Shown here: in pieces, positions 1 to 9,302 of the stretch | How positions within the stretch are numbered: the stretch's first letter is position 1 | How the letters are laid out: every line of letters starts with the position of its first letter | From: Emiliania huxleyi CCMP1516 | Taxonomy: Eukaryota; Haptophyta; Isochrysidales; Noelaerhabdaceae | Direction: 5' to 3' | Length of the DNA: 64,000 bases | Assembly: GCF_000372725.1 (NCBI RefSeq) | Contig: NW_005197803.1 | Location: 172,988-236,987, forward strand | The notes under the pieces: model-generated | The model's database searches: none | Seen by the model: the letters and a program-made list of their open reading frames with translations, nothing else | Told to the model about the DNA's origin: nothing | Position numbers and translations under genes: made by a program

Positions 1-1
1 C

Positions 2-832
2 TCGGTGCTCGTCAAGATCGTCTTCCACCGCTGCTCGGTCCACGACGTGCGCGCGGTCTCCACGACGCTCAACCTGATGAACAGCTGGATGACTGCGCTC
101 CTCCACCGGCTGCAAGAGGACCGCATGCGCCCCGCCGACGCGGCGCCCCTCTCCCAGCCGCTGCTGCGCTCGACCTTCGATTTCGCCTTCTTCTTCCGCG
201 GCATGGCCGTGCTCTTCGACTCGGAGCACGTGCAGGTGCTGCTCAAGGCGTGCGAGTTCCTCTACCGCCACTTCGACCTCCTCCCCGACCACCAGGCGGA
301 CAAGATGCGGACCACCATGCTGCGCGGCTGTCTGACGCGCCTGCAGCTCCACTGGTCGGCCGAGGTGCGCTCCTTCTTCGCCCACCTCCTCGTGCTGCGC
401 CTCGAGCAGCCGTGCGCCTGGGCCGTGCCCCGCCTGCCATCCGAGCCGGCGCCCGCGCCGGTCGAGCCCGCCATCGTGCGCCAGTTCGAGGCGGCGGCCG
501 CACGCCTCGCCTCCCTAGCGGTGCAAGCGCTCCCCGCAGAGCGCGCGCAGGAGCGCCGTGAGCAGCGGGGCCGGCCAGAGCAACCGGACGAGGGGCGGCA
601 GCTGCAGCAGCTGCAGCCATACGCCGCGGCGGCGCTCGCCCTCTACGAGCAGCTCACTGCGGTGCGCCGCGACATGCAGCGCGACCTCTCGCTGTGGTCG
701 CGCGGCGCCTCGAGCGCCGCGCCGCCGTCGCTGCCGACGCTCAAGTGCGACACTTCGGTGCTCGACTTGGAGGAGGACCGCGTCATATGGGTACGAGAGT
801 CCGAACTGGGCAAGGGTATCGTCTTCGATTGA
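2..832 (+). CDS. DUF1765-like (UPF0592) protein, C-terminal part, 5' end outside window
   Basis: The frame is open from the first bases of the window, so the gene begins to the left; the GTG at position 5 is not a start. The readable 276 residues contain a helical stretch of the type FDFAFFFRGMAVLFDSEHVQ followed by LHWSAEVRSFFAHLLVLRLE. This matches my memory of the DUF1765 region of fungal and protist UPF0592 proteins (a gene-length helical protein ending with an LHW segment). A poorly conserved Pro/Ala/Gln-rich linker follows (about residues 145-215), then a C-terminal tail that ends at a TGA. No intron is needed in the visible part. Molecular function of the family is unknown; the assignment is by pattern recognition only. 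The downstream gene is on the opposite strand (convergent) about 270 bp away. Confidence 0.6.
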   Translation, partial: SVLVKIVFHRCSVHDVRAVSTTLNLMNSWMTALLHRLQEDRMRPADAAPLSQPLLRSTFDFAFFFRGMAVLFDSEHVQVLLKACEFLYRHFDLLPDHQADKMRTTMLRGCLTRLQLHWSAEVRSFFAHLLVLRLEQPCAWAVPRLPSEPAPAPVEPAIVRQFEAAAARLASLAVQALPAERAQERREQRGRPEQPDEGRQLQQLQPYAAAALALYEQLTAVRRDMQRDLSLWSRGASSAAPPSLPTLKCDTSVLDLEEDRVIWVRESELGKGIVFD

Positions 833-1100
833 CCATATGTGTAAGTCGAGAGGGAAACTACACCGATGGGGTGCGTCGTACTGGTTACTCTAGTGTTGTC
901 GTGTACCAAATATTAGTGTGTGTATACCGTAATGTCGCGGTTTAGTGTCCAGGCAGAAACACGTGTGACACATCTGACCGACACTAACTGCGTGACGGGC
1001 TGGCGCGCGAAAGCCGAAACGCGAAACTTAGTCTGCGCTGCTCACGGTCTCAAGACTCAACATACGGACGCGTTTCGGACATCGGCGATCGGGACATGCT

Positions 1101-2408
1101 CTACGGGCTATACGGCCTTCCTATTCGTACAAGTTCTACGTCGTAGATGAGTGTGGCGTTCGGCGGGACATTGCCGGCACCCTTCTCCCCGTAGCCAAGG
1201 GCTGGAGGGATCGTCAGGCGGCGGACCTCGCCAACCTGCATGCCGGCAATTCCCTGCTCCCATCCCCGGATGCCCTGACCCGCACCAACGGTGTAGGAGA
1301 AGGGCGACACACTCCCATCTTCTCGCCGTGAGGAATCGAAGACTGTTCCGTCGGCCAGGCGGCCTTGGTAATGCACGCTCACACGACTGCCGGTGTCGGC
1401 GGTTGCGCCGCCGCTCCCCTGCGTCAGGATTTCGATCTGCAGCTCACGTGTCCTCGGACGCAGAGGAATGTTGCCGCAGTGCCACCACACGTGGTAGGTC
1501 GTCCGCCGGCCGCGCGAGACCGCGAGGGGGGCGTGATAGTTTTCGCCGCCGGATGTGAACAGCAGCAGCCTCGCCGGCTTGGGCTCGACCACCACGCCAC
1601 GAGAGAGCTCGCACTCACCGCCCTTGCCGTGCCGCATCGCGTCGACCAGCGCCGTCTCGCCGCCGACGCGAGGCTGCGCATCGGCGTCCTCGTCGCCGAG
1701 GTAGAGCACGCCGGTGAACACGTAGTTCGCGCTCTCGTAGTAGTCGCAGTGGATCTGCTCAAACCGGCCAGGGCAGGGGTTCTGCTCGGAGCCGTGCTGC
1801 AAAGCCCCCGCGTTCGGGAGGTGCAAGGGCTCTGCTGACTCATACGCCTTCAGGCGGTGGGTGCTCACGCTCAGTGCGGCGGTGTCGACGCCAAACTCAG
1901 CCGCCAGCACCCGCGCCATCTGCTCCACGTAGCTTTGCTGTGCAGCCGCGTCGTGGAGCTCATGAGAGCGGTTGTGCGTCGCCAGAGTGCCTGTCCGCCG
2001 CGCCTCGACAGCAGCGTGCGAGAGCTGTACGCGGCCGTCAAAGACGCCGCGGAAGCAGCGGTGCTGCAAGCACCCGAGGCTGGTGATCGGTGGACTTCGC
2101 CACGGTGAGCGATGGTGCGCAGTGAAGTTGTGGAGCACCTCATTCCTCTCCGTGGCACACGGAAGGAACTGCGACCACTGGGCATGCGCGGATGCGGGCA
2201 TCAGCATGTCCGCCGAGGGATCCGCGGCCTTTGCATGAGCGTGGTGGTCGACTAACCGAGGGAAGGCGGGCGGCGGAAGGACGGCTAAAAGCATGGGAAC
2301 GCAATGTCGACGACGCGTGTCGACACCTTTCCCAAGTCTGTGCAGGTGTGAAGAGAACATCTTCAACTTCGCCAAAGAGGTCGGCACCCCGAGTGCCGTC
2401 GACCGCAC
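1101..2408 (-). CDS. 2-oxoglutarate/Fe(II) oxygenase (prolyl 4-hydroxylase-like) fused to an FKBP-type peptidyl-prolyl isomerase
   Basis: This is a single-exon 435-residue ORF with two enzyme domains. Residues about 110-312 look like a prolyl 4-hydroxylase-type double-stranded beta-helix: the iron ligands are H220-x-D222 (IHCD) and H292, and R301/R302 sits where the 2-oxoglutarate-binding basic residue is expected, followed by VWW. A GGET motif lies between. Residues about 342-429 are an FKBP domain with the usual VHYQGRLADGTVFDSS start, GIRGWEQG and GYGEKG segments; the common LIFDVEL is LIYDVEL here. The expected activities are hydroxylation of peptidyl proline and cis-trans isomerisation of prolyl bonds. 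The N-terminal 100 residues are unlike either domain and include a hydrophobic LLAVLPP patch that may be part of a leader, so the true start could lie elsewhere. The fusion is direct sequence evidence; substrate is not known. Confidence 0.8.
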   Translation of the reverse strand: MRSTALGVPTSLAKLKMFSSHLHRLGKGVDTRRRHCVPMLLAVLPPPAFPRLVDHHAHAKAADPSADMLMPASAHAQWSQFLPCATERNEVLHNFTAHHRSPWRSPPITSLGCLQHRCFRGVFDGRVQLSHAAVEARRTGTLATHNRSHELHDAAAQQSYVEQMARVLAAEFGVDTAALSVSTHRLKAYESAEPLHLPNAGALQHGSEQNPCPGRFEQIHCDYYESANYVFTGVLYLGDEDADAQPRVGGETALVDAMRHGKGGECELSRGVVVEPKPARLLLFTSGGENYHAPLAVSRGRRTTYHVWWHCGNIPLRPRTRELQIEILTQGSGGATADTGSRVSVHYQGRLADGTVFDSSRREDGSVSPFSYTVGAGQGIRGWEQGIAGMQVGEVRRLTIPPALGYGEKGAGNVPPNATLIYDVELVRIGRPYSP

Positions 2409-2639
2409 CGACTACGGCACAGCCTCCGGCAGCGCCCGGGGCTTCGCCCAGCACCACTCGCAACAGCTCTCTCGCGCCGCCGTCTGTGGCGATGCGCAAA
2501 ACATCAACAACGCTGCTCGCAACATGCGTGTCATGACCGGTCTCAATGTCTCACCCCCCTGCGCGCGGGCCTTCTAGGCCCGCGGGTAGTCTCCCCCCAT
2601 CCCCACAGGGCCTCCAGGGCTCGCACCTCAACCTCTCAC

Positions 2640-2972
2640 AGACCAGCGCACAGCGCCATCCGCTGAGCCCTGGCTGTCAGGCTGTCAGGTGCTGTCAGGT
2701 GATCTGTCGGGCTGTCGGGCAGCTGTCAGGCATTGTCAGGTGCCTCTGTCAGACCAGCTGTCAGGTGCTGTCAGTGCTGTCGGGTGCTGTCGGGTGCGTG
2801 TCTGACAGTCGAGGGGATCTGTAGCTGTCGGGTGCTGTCGGAGCTGTCGGGTGTTGCTGTCAGACGCTGTCGGAGCTATCAGAGCTGTCAGGCTGCTGCT
2901 GCTGTCAGACGTTGGGCTGTTGCTGTCAGGTGCTGTCAGGTGGTGCTGTCGGGGTGCTGTCAGGCTCTGACA
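2640..2972. repeat. degenerate tandem repeat of CTGTCAGG / CTGTCGGG
   Basis: About 330 bp consist of irregularly spaced copies of an 8-10-bp unit, CTGTCAGG(T) or CTGTCGGG(T), all in one orientation. The + strand reads without long interruption but codes only for low-complexity Ser/Cys/Val peptides, so I do not call it a gene. It separates the oxygenase-FKBP gene from the AT-hook ORF. Confidence 0.8.
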
Positions 2973-3047
2973 CACACCAGCCACACTTATGACATTATCA
3001 AGAGGAGACCAGCAGGACTCTACTACACATACTCTCAGCCTCTCCTC

Positions 3048-3374
3048 CTACACGGCGTGATCACGCCGGCGGCGGCGGCCGCCTGGGGAGCGCATATGGC
3101 AGCACAGGCGCAGGCGGCGGCGGCGGCACAGACGGCGGCGGCCACCCCCACCCAGACGCTGTCGGAGCTGTCCCGCAGTTGGACGCACCGGCTTGAGCCT
3201 TTTGCTGCCCGGTGGGCGGCCGCGCTTTGGCTTGGCCGGTGGCTCCGCGGCTAGCTCAGGCGGCGGCAGCTGCTCGGGCTCGGGCAGCGCTGGCGCCATC
3301 TCCTCCGTCGGGGCGGCGGGAGAGGAGGTGGGAGCGTCGGCGGGAGCGTCGGCGGGAGGCTGGAGCAGGCGCAC
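3048..3374 (-). CDS. short ORF with an AT-hook, possible gene fragment
   Basis: This 108-residue ORF holds a clean AT-hook core (PKRGRPPGSKR, about residues 48-58) inside a Pro/Ala/Glu-rich context. AT-hooks bind the minor groove of A/T-rich DNA in chromatin and transcription factors. Both ends of the frame degrade into Arg-rich or Pro-rich low complexity, there is no partner domain, and the ORF abuts the retrotransposon region. It may be a lost exon of a nuclear protein, an insert carried by a repeat, or chance composition in GC-rich DNA. I am confident only in the motif. Confidence 0.25.
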   Translation of the reverse strand: MRLLQPPADAPADAPTSSPAAPTEEMAPALPEPEQLPPPELAAEPPAKPKRGRPPGSKRLKPVRPTAGQLRQRLGGGGRRRLCRRRRLRLCCHMRSPGGRRRRRDHAV

Positions 3375-3437
3375 ATCGCTTCCAGGGAGGGGGACGCGCT
3401 TCTACTCACGCCCCCCTAGCATGTGGTGAAGCCTCTG

Positions 3438-3498
3438 CGGGCAGACCATCTACTTCGGGGAGGACTTCAACATCCACCTGATGCCGCTCGGCGCATCC
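3438..3498 (+). mobile_element. fragment of an older copia copy (5' flank of the nested insertion)
   Basis: These 61 bases match the protease-integrase border of the intact element (about 5987-6041) and end in CATCC, the target-site duplication of the young element. The match resumes at 9588 after the downstream LTR. It is therefore the left half of the broken host copy. Confidence 0.85.
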
Positions 3499-3783
3499 TG
3501 TTGAAGACCGACGACCGCGCAGCCGTCTAGTCTACGGCCACACACACACACATAGTGTCCTTACCACCCCTGGACTGCATCTGCGCAGTTTCGTACCGCT
3601 GCGGCGCGGTTTTGCAAAAACCGTTCTGCAGCGGCGCGGTTTTGCCCTTCACCCGCAGCCTGGATTGATAGTCATTGTGGGTGTGGGGGCCGCGGGCCAG
3701 GACTTTTGTTTGAACAAAGTTTTGACAGTACATTTCTGTCGGGCCTTGGAACAGCTTGTGAGTGGTCACTGAAGACCTTCACA
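3499..3783 (+). repeat. left LTR of the copia element
   Basis: This 285-bp terminal repeat is bounded by TG and CA and preceded by the CATCC target duplication. It contains a short (CA)n tract and two copies of GCGGCGCGGTTTTGC. No TATA sequence is obvious. Confidence 0.95.
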
Positions 3784-3826
3784 GTTGGTGGCGGCGGGGC
3801 AACGATCCCCGGGACATTACGACAAC

Positions 3827-6800
3827 ATGTCGTCGACGGACAAGCTGGTGATTCCGGCCTACAAACAGAGCTCCGAGCGGGAGTTCAACGAGTGGTTCCG
3901 CAACCTGCGGACCGCGGCGAAGCAACACAAGTACCTCCTCGACATCATCGAGGTGGGCACCATCCGGCCGGGCGCGGAGCGCGAGGCCGAGGCGGTCGCG
4001 CTGCACGTGCGCTACAAGAACATCGGCACTGCGGACGGCCTCATTCCGGCCATGATCGACAAGTTCTTCAAGGACCTGTCGGTGACTCTGTCGCGCCAAC
4101 TCTACGGTGCGCTGCAGAACGCCGTCAAGGACGACGACACGCTCGCCGAGATGTTGGCGGACGAGGACGCCGACCACTACGACGACATCAAGAAGGGCAT
4201 CGCGGCGATCAAGTCGCTCATCGAGTCGGAGGACACGAACTCCAAGAACGTGCGCACGAAGGCGCTGCGCGCGGATCTCGAGAAGGCGTACTCCCCCGAC
4301 GCTCTCAAGGACCTCACGTCCGCGAGCCTCGCCAAGTTCAAGACGGGCATCGAGCAGGCGAACAAGTTGCTCAAGGACTCCCAGTGGCACCTCCCCGACG
4401 AGGTGATCGAGGAATACATCCTCGACGCGATCGCCGCCAAGGGGGCCACGCTCGGCGCAAACATGCGCGTGCAGATCGGCATACAGCGCCAACTCGCCGC
4501 GCAATCGGGCAAGACGTACGGCCTCAAGGCGTCCACGCTCGCGATGCAGGGCATCCTCGACCAAGACAACGCGGACCGCGCCAACGAGGCCAAGGCGGCT
4601 GCGCAGGCGGCGTTCGAGGCGGAGATTGCCTCGCAAGGCGTGCTCAAGGAGAAGCTCGCGGCCGCCGAGTCCCAGGTCGCCGCTCTCCAGGCGCAGATCA
4701 AGTCCGACAAGGGCGGCGGGGACCGCGGCGGCCGCGCAGCCGCTGGGCGCAAGCCGTGCCCCCACTGCAATGGGTTGCACGGTGGCAAGTGCATCGGCGA
4801 CCTCATCTGCAAGGGGGTCCCTGTCGCCAAGGTGCTCGAGGAACTCCCCGACCGCATCGACCACGAGACGAAGGTGCGCATGGCCCAGTCCTCGTACAAG
4901 AAGGTGTGCGCCAAGTCCCCCGGCCGCACCCTCCCGCACGACCCCTTCAAGAAGTCGGACTCCACCGCGACCGACCACGAGGAGGTGCGGGCGGCGCTGG
5001 CCGACTCTGTCACCCGCACGTTCGACCCGGACGGCATCGTCGGCGGCTTTGTCGCTGGCGTCGGCACCGACCAGGTCGAGGACACCTTCCCCGACTCCAA
5101 CCCCACCGACACGCCCGCCATCCTCAAGGCCAAGACGGCGGCGCGCAATGCGGCGGAGGCACGGGCGCGCGGCGGGCTGTGGGTCAAGTTCACCTCGTTC
5201 GTCACCGCGCTGCCTCGCCCGTACATCGGCGCTTCCATCCTACTCGTCCTGCTCGCGTGCCTCATCCCGGTCTACATGGGCTCGCCTGCCTCGATCGGCA
5301 CGCCTGTGGCCGACGCCGTGGACGAGCCCTCGAACATGGGCGTGATGGTCGAGTCCGTCACCGCACTACCCCTCGAGCTGTCCACCGGGCCGGCGACTGG
5401 CTCAGGTGGCGGAGCAGAGTACGCCATCGAGGAGGACCCGCTCCAGCCGATCTACCGCAAGGTCGCGGGCGACATGTTCCGCGCGGTGAATGACATCGAC
5501 GTGCCCAAGACGGTCCCGCTCGTCCTCTCGTACACGTGCATCATGCTCGCCATGTACGTGGCGCGCATGGACGCGATGCAGGCACACGCGCTTGTCGGGC
5601 ATGTCAAGGTCGTCGACGCGTACGACACGACCGCCGGTGTGAACATGCCGGGATCGTATGCCGCTGGCGTCGACTCCAAGGCGGGCATGAACATGTTCCC
5701 GACGCCCGACTACTTCCCTCACGGGTGGCGCGAGCCCGAGAAGCCCATCTACATCCGCTGCGCAAACAACGACTACCTCAAGGCGAAGGGCGTCGGCACC
5801 GCGTACGCCTTCGCGCTGGCTGACCCGACCAAGCCGCAGGACACCAAGGTTGTGAACACCGAGTGGGTGAACGCGCTGTACGCGCCCGGACTCGCCATGC
5901 CTCTCGTCAGCGTCAAGGAGTGCAAGGCGCAGAACATCGTGGTCCGCTTCGACCTCTGCCCACCACGCTTCAACTACCCCTCCGGGCAGACCATCTACTT
6001 CGGGGAGGACTTCAACATCCACCTGATGCCGCTCGGCGCATCCGTCGGCGCCAACGCCGCCAAGGCCATCGTGCGCGGCAAGCCGGGGCGGCGCCCGACG
6101 GATGGCACCTTCTGGCGGCACGCCCTGTGCATCTCCGGCGACGCGCTAAAGGACCTCAGCAAGATCGCGGACGGCGTGCCAGACCTCTCCAAGATGGACC
6201 GCAACGAGGGCCTCGACGACGCCGCGCTGCAGGCGAACGCCAAGTACCACGCGCGGCGCAGCACCGGCCGGCCACTGGCCACTCGCTTCGGGGGCTCGTC
6301 GCACTACGACCTCTGGTCGCCCAAGGGTGTGGTAGGCGTCGATGGGCACTGCTACGCACTCATGGTCGTCGACGAGCACACCAGCACCATCACGCCGTAC
6401 ATCCTGCAGACCAAGGGCCAGACGCCTGCCTACCTGCGCAAGTACTTCGCCGAGAACGAGGGAAAGGACGGCCACACGTTCCGCGGAGGAGTTGCGTTCT
6501 GCGACAACGAGGTCGTCCTCAACTCCAGCGCCGTGCGCGAGCTCTGCCTCAAGTACGGCATCACCCTCCGCAACAGCTGCCCCTACGAGCCGTGGCAGAA
6601 TGGGGCGTGCGAGCGTGCGAACGCTACCTGCGGCAGGATCGTGCGGGAGATGATGGCACGCGCAGGGGGGCATGGCGCCGCCCAGCTCTACCAGTACTGG
6701 GGCTACGCCTGGGTGTACGCGGCCACCATCGCCAACGCCACCTTCGCCGTGCGCGACACCGGCAAGTCAGCGTACGAGCTCAAGACCGGGCAGCGCCCCA

Positions 6801-9091
6801 AGATGAACATGTTCTACCCGTGGGCGTGCAAGATGATCGTCAAGTCGCCCTCCCACCTTGTGGCGAACGGTGTCTCACCCACGGGCGAGATGGCGGCCTT
6901 CCTCGGCATCTCGCGCACTTCGCCCGGCTGGAAGTACGTCATCACCGAGGGTCCGCGCAAGGGGCACATCGGCACCACCACGCAGGCGACATTCTGCGTC
7001 AACGAGCTCTGGAACGGCATCGAGTACCGTGCTCCTACCTCCGACCTCACCCCGACGGACATCGAGGGCGCGTGGCCGGAGCCTGTGACCGCGGACGAGA
7101 CGCCCGACGAGTCGGACAAGGCTACGCTCGACAACAACGTGACCCGCGGCGACTCCGTCTTCCTCCCCACCACCGACAACCACGCCGGGGGGCTGACCCT
7201 CGACGAGGAGGTGGTGATCATGCCAGACCCGGCCAACGACGGCAACGTCAACCCGCCCGCAGCGGGTGCGCCTGCGCCGCGCACCACCCGCAGCCGCGGC
7301 GGCGTCTCGACGGGCGAGTACAACAACATGCTCAACGCCCGCCTCGCCGCCAATGCCACGCCCTTCGGCATCTGGGCGGCTGCGGCGGCCGCATCCCCAT
7401 CGTCGTCGGTCTACCGCAACACCACGGACCAGTGCGTCGCGTACATGTCGAGCGTGGACGGCCAGATCATGCCCATGCCGGACAACATCGTGCCCAAGCA
7501 CTACAAGGACATCGCCAACATCCGCGACCCCAAGCTGCGCGACGCGTGGTACAAGGCGTATGACACCGAGTTCCTCGGCCTCATCCAGAATGGCACGCTC
7601 AAGCCCATGCGCCGCCCCGCCAAGGTGCGCGTCCTCCCGCTGAAGGAGATCGCCTCCCGGAAGTCCGACGGCCGGTGCAAGTGGCGCGGCTGTGTCATGG
7701 GCAACCTGATGCGGCCCGGCGTCGACTTCACCAAGACCTTCGCGAGCGTCGTCCGCTACGGCACGACCCGCACCGTGCTCAACGTGGCCGCGCAGGAGGA
7801 CATGGAACTCATCACGTGCGACCAGCCCATGGCGTACACCTGGGCGGAGCGCGGGGAGGGCGAGACCTGGTACTGCGAGATGCCGAAGGGGCTCAAGGGC
7901 AAGCCCGAGTACTGCTACATCGACCCCATCACCGGCGAGGAAAAGGACATGGTGTGCGAGGTCGGCAACCTCTACGGCGCACCATCCGCAGGTAACGCTT
8001 GGTGGAACCACGTCAAGTCCATCAACAAGGCGTTTCCTGGGCTCGTTCAGTCCGAGGCGGACCCGAGCTGCTTCGTCCTCACCCGCAACAGCACGAAACT
8101 CATCGTCGTCATCTACGTGGACGACTTCGGCATCTTCCACTCCGGGACCACCGCTGGCAGGGCGCTCGCGCACGAGTACATCGAGCACTTCAACAAGCAC
8201 GTCGGCAAGCCGCTCAAGGTCCACGAGGGAAAGGTGCACGAGTTCCTCGGGCTCAACATCACCAAGACGCAGACCGGTTTCAAGCTGTCTGCCAGCAAGT
8301 ACATCGACACGCTGCGCGCGCGCTTCTTCCCGTCAGGCGTCACGCACGCGGGCTACAAGGTGCCCGCGGACAAGGACCTCCCGTCCATCGTCATCAGCGC
8401 AGCCGAGAAGAAGACCGCGCCCGACCCGCAGCTCCTCCAGCGCTGCCAGTGCCTCATCGGCAGCCTCATGTTCGCCACCAACGCGCGCCCCGACATCCAG
8501 TACACCGTCTCGCAGCTGGCGCGCTGCATGGCTTGGCCCGACGCGAACATCGAGGCCGCCGCCGAGCGCTGCCTCATCTACCTCATCGGCACGCAGGACC
8601 TCGGCCTCCACTACGAGCGCGTCGCCGACCCCAAGCTCTTCGGCTGCTCCGACGCGAACTGGTGCACCCGCCAGAGCACCTCCGGCTGCGCCTTCAAGAT
8701 CGGCACCGCGATCGTCTCGTACTTCTCCAAGAAGCAGGGTCACATCTCCCTCTCGACATTCGAGGCCGAGATCTCTGCCGGCACGCTGGCGGCTTGCGAG
8801 GCGGTCCACCTGCGCTCGCTCCTCGCGTCGCTCGGCTACAAGCCCAAGGGCCCGACCATCATCAAGATCGACAACACGGCCGCGCTGCGCGTCGCCGAGG
8901 ACCCGGTCATGCACGACAAGACGAAGCACATCCTGCGCAAGGAGCTCAAGATTCGCGAGCTCGTCGAGTCCGGGGAGGTCAAGGTCGAGTACGTCGAGAG
9001 CCTCAAGAACTTCGCCGACTTCTTCACCAAGCCGCTCCCGCGCAAGGAGTTCGAGTCGTTCCGCAAGGAGATCATGAACGACACCGCCTAG
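3827..9091 (+). CDS. copia Gag-Pol polyprotein
   Basis: A 1754-residue polyprotein starts at the first ATG, 43 bp after the LTR. The N-terminal third is Gag-like with predicted helices and coiled coil, then a zinc knuckle of unusual spacing (C311, C314, H318, C322: CX2CX3HX3C rather than CX2CX4HX4C). A strongly hydrophobic segment follows at about residues 463-482. The protease-like region has D616-S-K where D-S/T-G is usual. The integrase core shows D828, D893 and E929, i.e. D(64)D(35)E. The reverse transcriptase has YVDD at 1430-1433, and RNase H has D1609, E1646 and D1682. Products would be nucleocapsid, protease, integrase and RT/RNase H. Gag and Pol share one frame with no frameshift or stop. 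The ORF ends 211 bp before the right LTR. Confidence 0.95.
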   Translation: MSSTDKLVIPAYKQSSEREFNEWFRNLRTAAKQHKYLLDIIEVGTIRPGAEREAEAVALHVRYKNIGTADGLIPAMIDKFFKDLSVTLSRQLYGALQNAVKDDDTLAEMLADEDADHYDDIKKGIAAIKSLIESEDTNSKNVRTKALRADLEKAYSPDALKDLTSASLAKFKTGIEQANKLLKDSQWHLPDEVIEEYILDAIAAKGATLGANMRVQIGIQRQLAAQSGKTYGLKASTLAMQGILDQDNADRANEAKAAAQAAFEAEIASQGVLKEKLAAAESQVAALQAQIKSDKGGGDRGGRAAAGRKPCPHCNGLHGGKCIGDLICKGVPVAKVLEELPDRIDHETKVRMAQSSYKKVCAKSPGRTLPHDPFKKSDSTATDHEEVRAALADSVTRTFDPDGIVGGFVAGVGTDQVEDTFPDSNPTDTPAILKAKTAARNAAEARARGGLWVKFTSFVTALPRPYIGASILLVLLACLIPVYMGSPASIGTPVADAVDEPSNMGVMVESVTALPLELSTGPATGSGGGAEYAIEEDPLQPIYRKVAGDMFRAVNDIDVPKTVPLVLSYTCIMLAMYVARMDAMQAHALVGHVKVVDAYDTTAGVNMPGSYAAGVDSKAGMNMFPTPDYFPHGWREPEKPIYIRCANNDYLKAKGVGTAYAFALADPTKPQDTKVVNTEWVNALYAPGLAMPLVSVKECKAQNIVVRFDLCPPRFNYPSGQTIYFGEDFNIHLMPLGASVGANAAKAIVRGKPGRRPTDGTFWRHALCISGDALKDLSKIADGVPDLSKMDRNEGLDDAALQANAKYHARRSTGRPLATRFGGSSHYDLWSPKGVVGVDGHCYALMVVDEHTSTITPYILQTKGQTPAYLRKYFAENEGKDGHTFRGGVAFCDNEVVLNSSAVRELCLKYGITLRNSCPYEPWQNGACERANATCGRIVREMMARAGGHGAAQLYQYWGYAWVYAATIANATFAVRDTGKSAYELKTGQRPKMNMFYPWACKMIVKSPSHLVANGVSPTGEMAAFLGISRTSPGWKYVITEGPRKGHIGTTTQATFCVNELWNGIEYRAPTSDLTPTDIEGAWPEPVTADETPDESDKATLDNNVTRGDSVFLPTTDNHAGGLTLDEEVVIMPDPANDGNVNPPAAGAPAPRTTRSRGGVSTGEYNNMLNARLAANATPFGIWAAAAAASPSSSVYRNTTDQCVAYMSSVDGQIMPMPDNIVPKHYKDIANIRDPKLRDAWYKAYDTEFLGLIQNGTLKPMRRPAKVRVLPLKEIASRKSDGRCKWRGCVMGNLMRPGVDFTKTFASVVRYGTTRTVLNVAAQEDMELITCDQPMAYTWAERGEGETWYCEMPKGLKGKPEYCYIDPITGEEKDMVCEVGNLYGAPSAGNAWWNHVKSINKAFPGLVQSEADPSCFVLTRNSTKLIVVIYVDDFGIFHSGTTAGRALAHEYIEHFNKHVGKPLKVHEGKVHEFLGLNITKTQTGFKLSASKYIDTLRARFFPSGVTHAGYKVPADKDLPSIVISAAEKKTAPDPQLLQRCQCLIGSLMFATNARPDIQYTVSQLARCMAWPDANIEAAAERCLIYLIGTQDLGLHYERVADPKLFGCSDANWCTRQSTSGCAFKIGTAIVSYFSKKQGHISLSTFEAEISAGTLAACEAVHLRSLLASLGYKPKGPTIIKIDNTAALRVAEDPVMHDKTKHILRKELKIRELVESGEVKVEYVESLKNFADFFTKPLPRKEFESFRKEIMNDTA

Positions 9092-9302
9092 GACGGCACA
9101 GAGGGGAAACGCCGACTTCCCCTTCATCAAATGTAGTCGACAACCGGCAGTATGGGCGCTCCTGGAGCTCCCCGAGTCACTTGTATGTTCGTCCTCCACC
9201 CTTGAGGAGGCTGCGCAATTGTGCGCGCGATAGTAGGAGATGTAGGAGTCGTCTAGCTTCTTCAGATCCTCAGCCTCGCTACCCGATGCGAGGATGGGGG
9301 GC

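Noticed and set aside
2640..2972. CRISPR-like or satellite array
   Set aside because: The CTGTC(A/G)GG units are short, variably spaced and without unique spacers; the genome is eukaryotic.
3706..8239. Long alternative frames inside the copia element (595 aa + and 454 aa -)
   Set aside because: They are shadows of the polyprotein; only one frame has zinc knuckle, integrase, RT and RNase H motifs.
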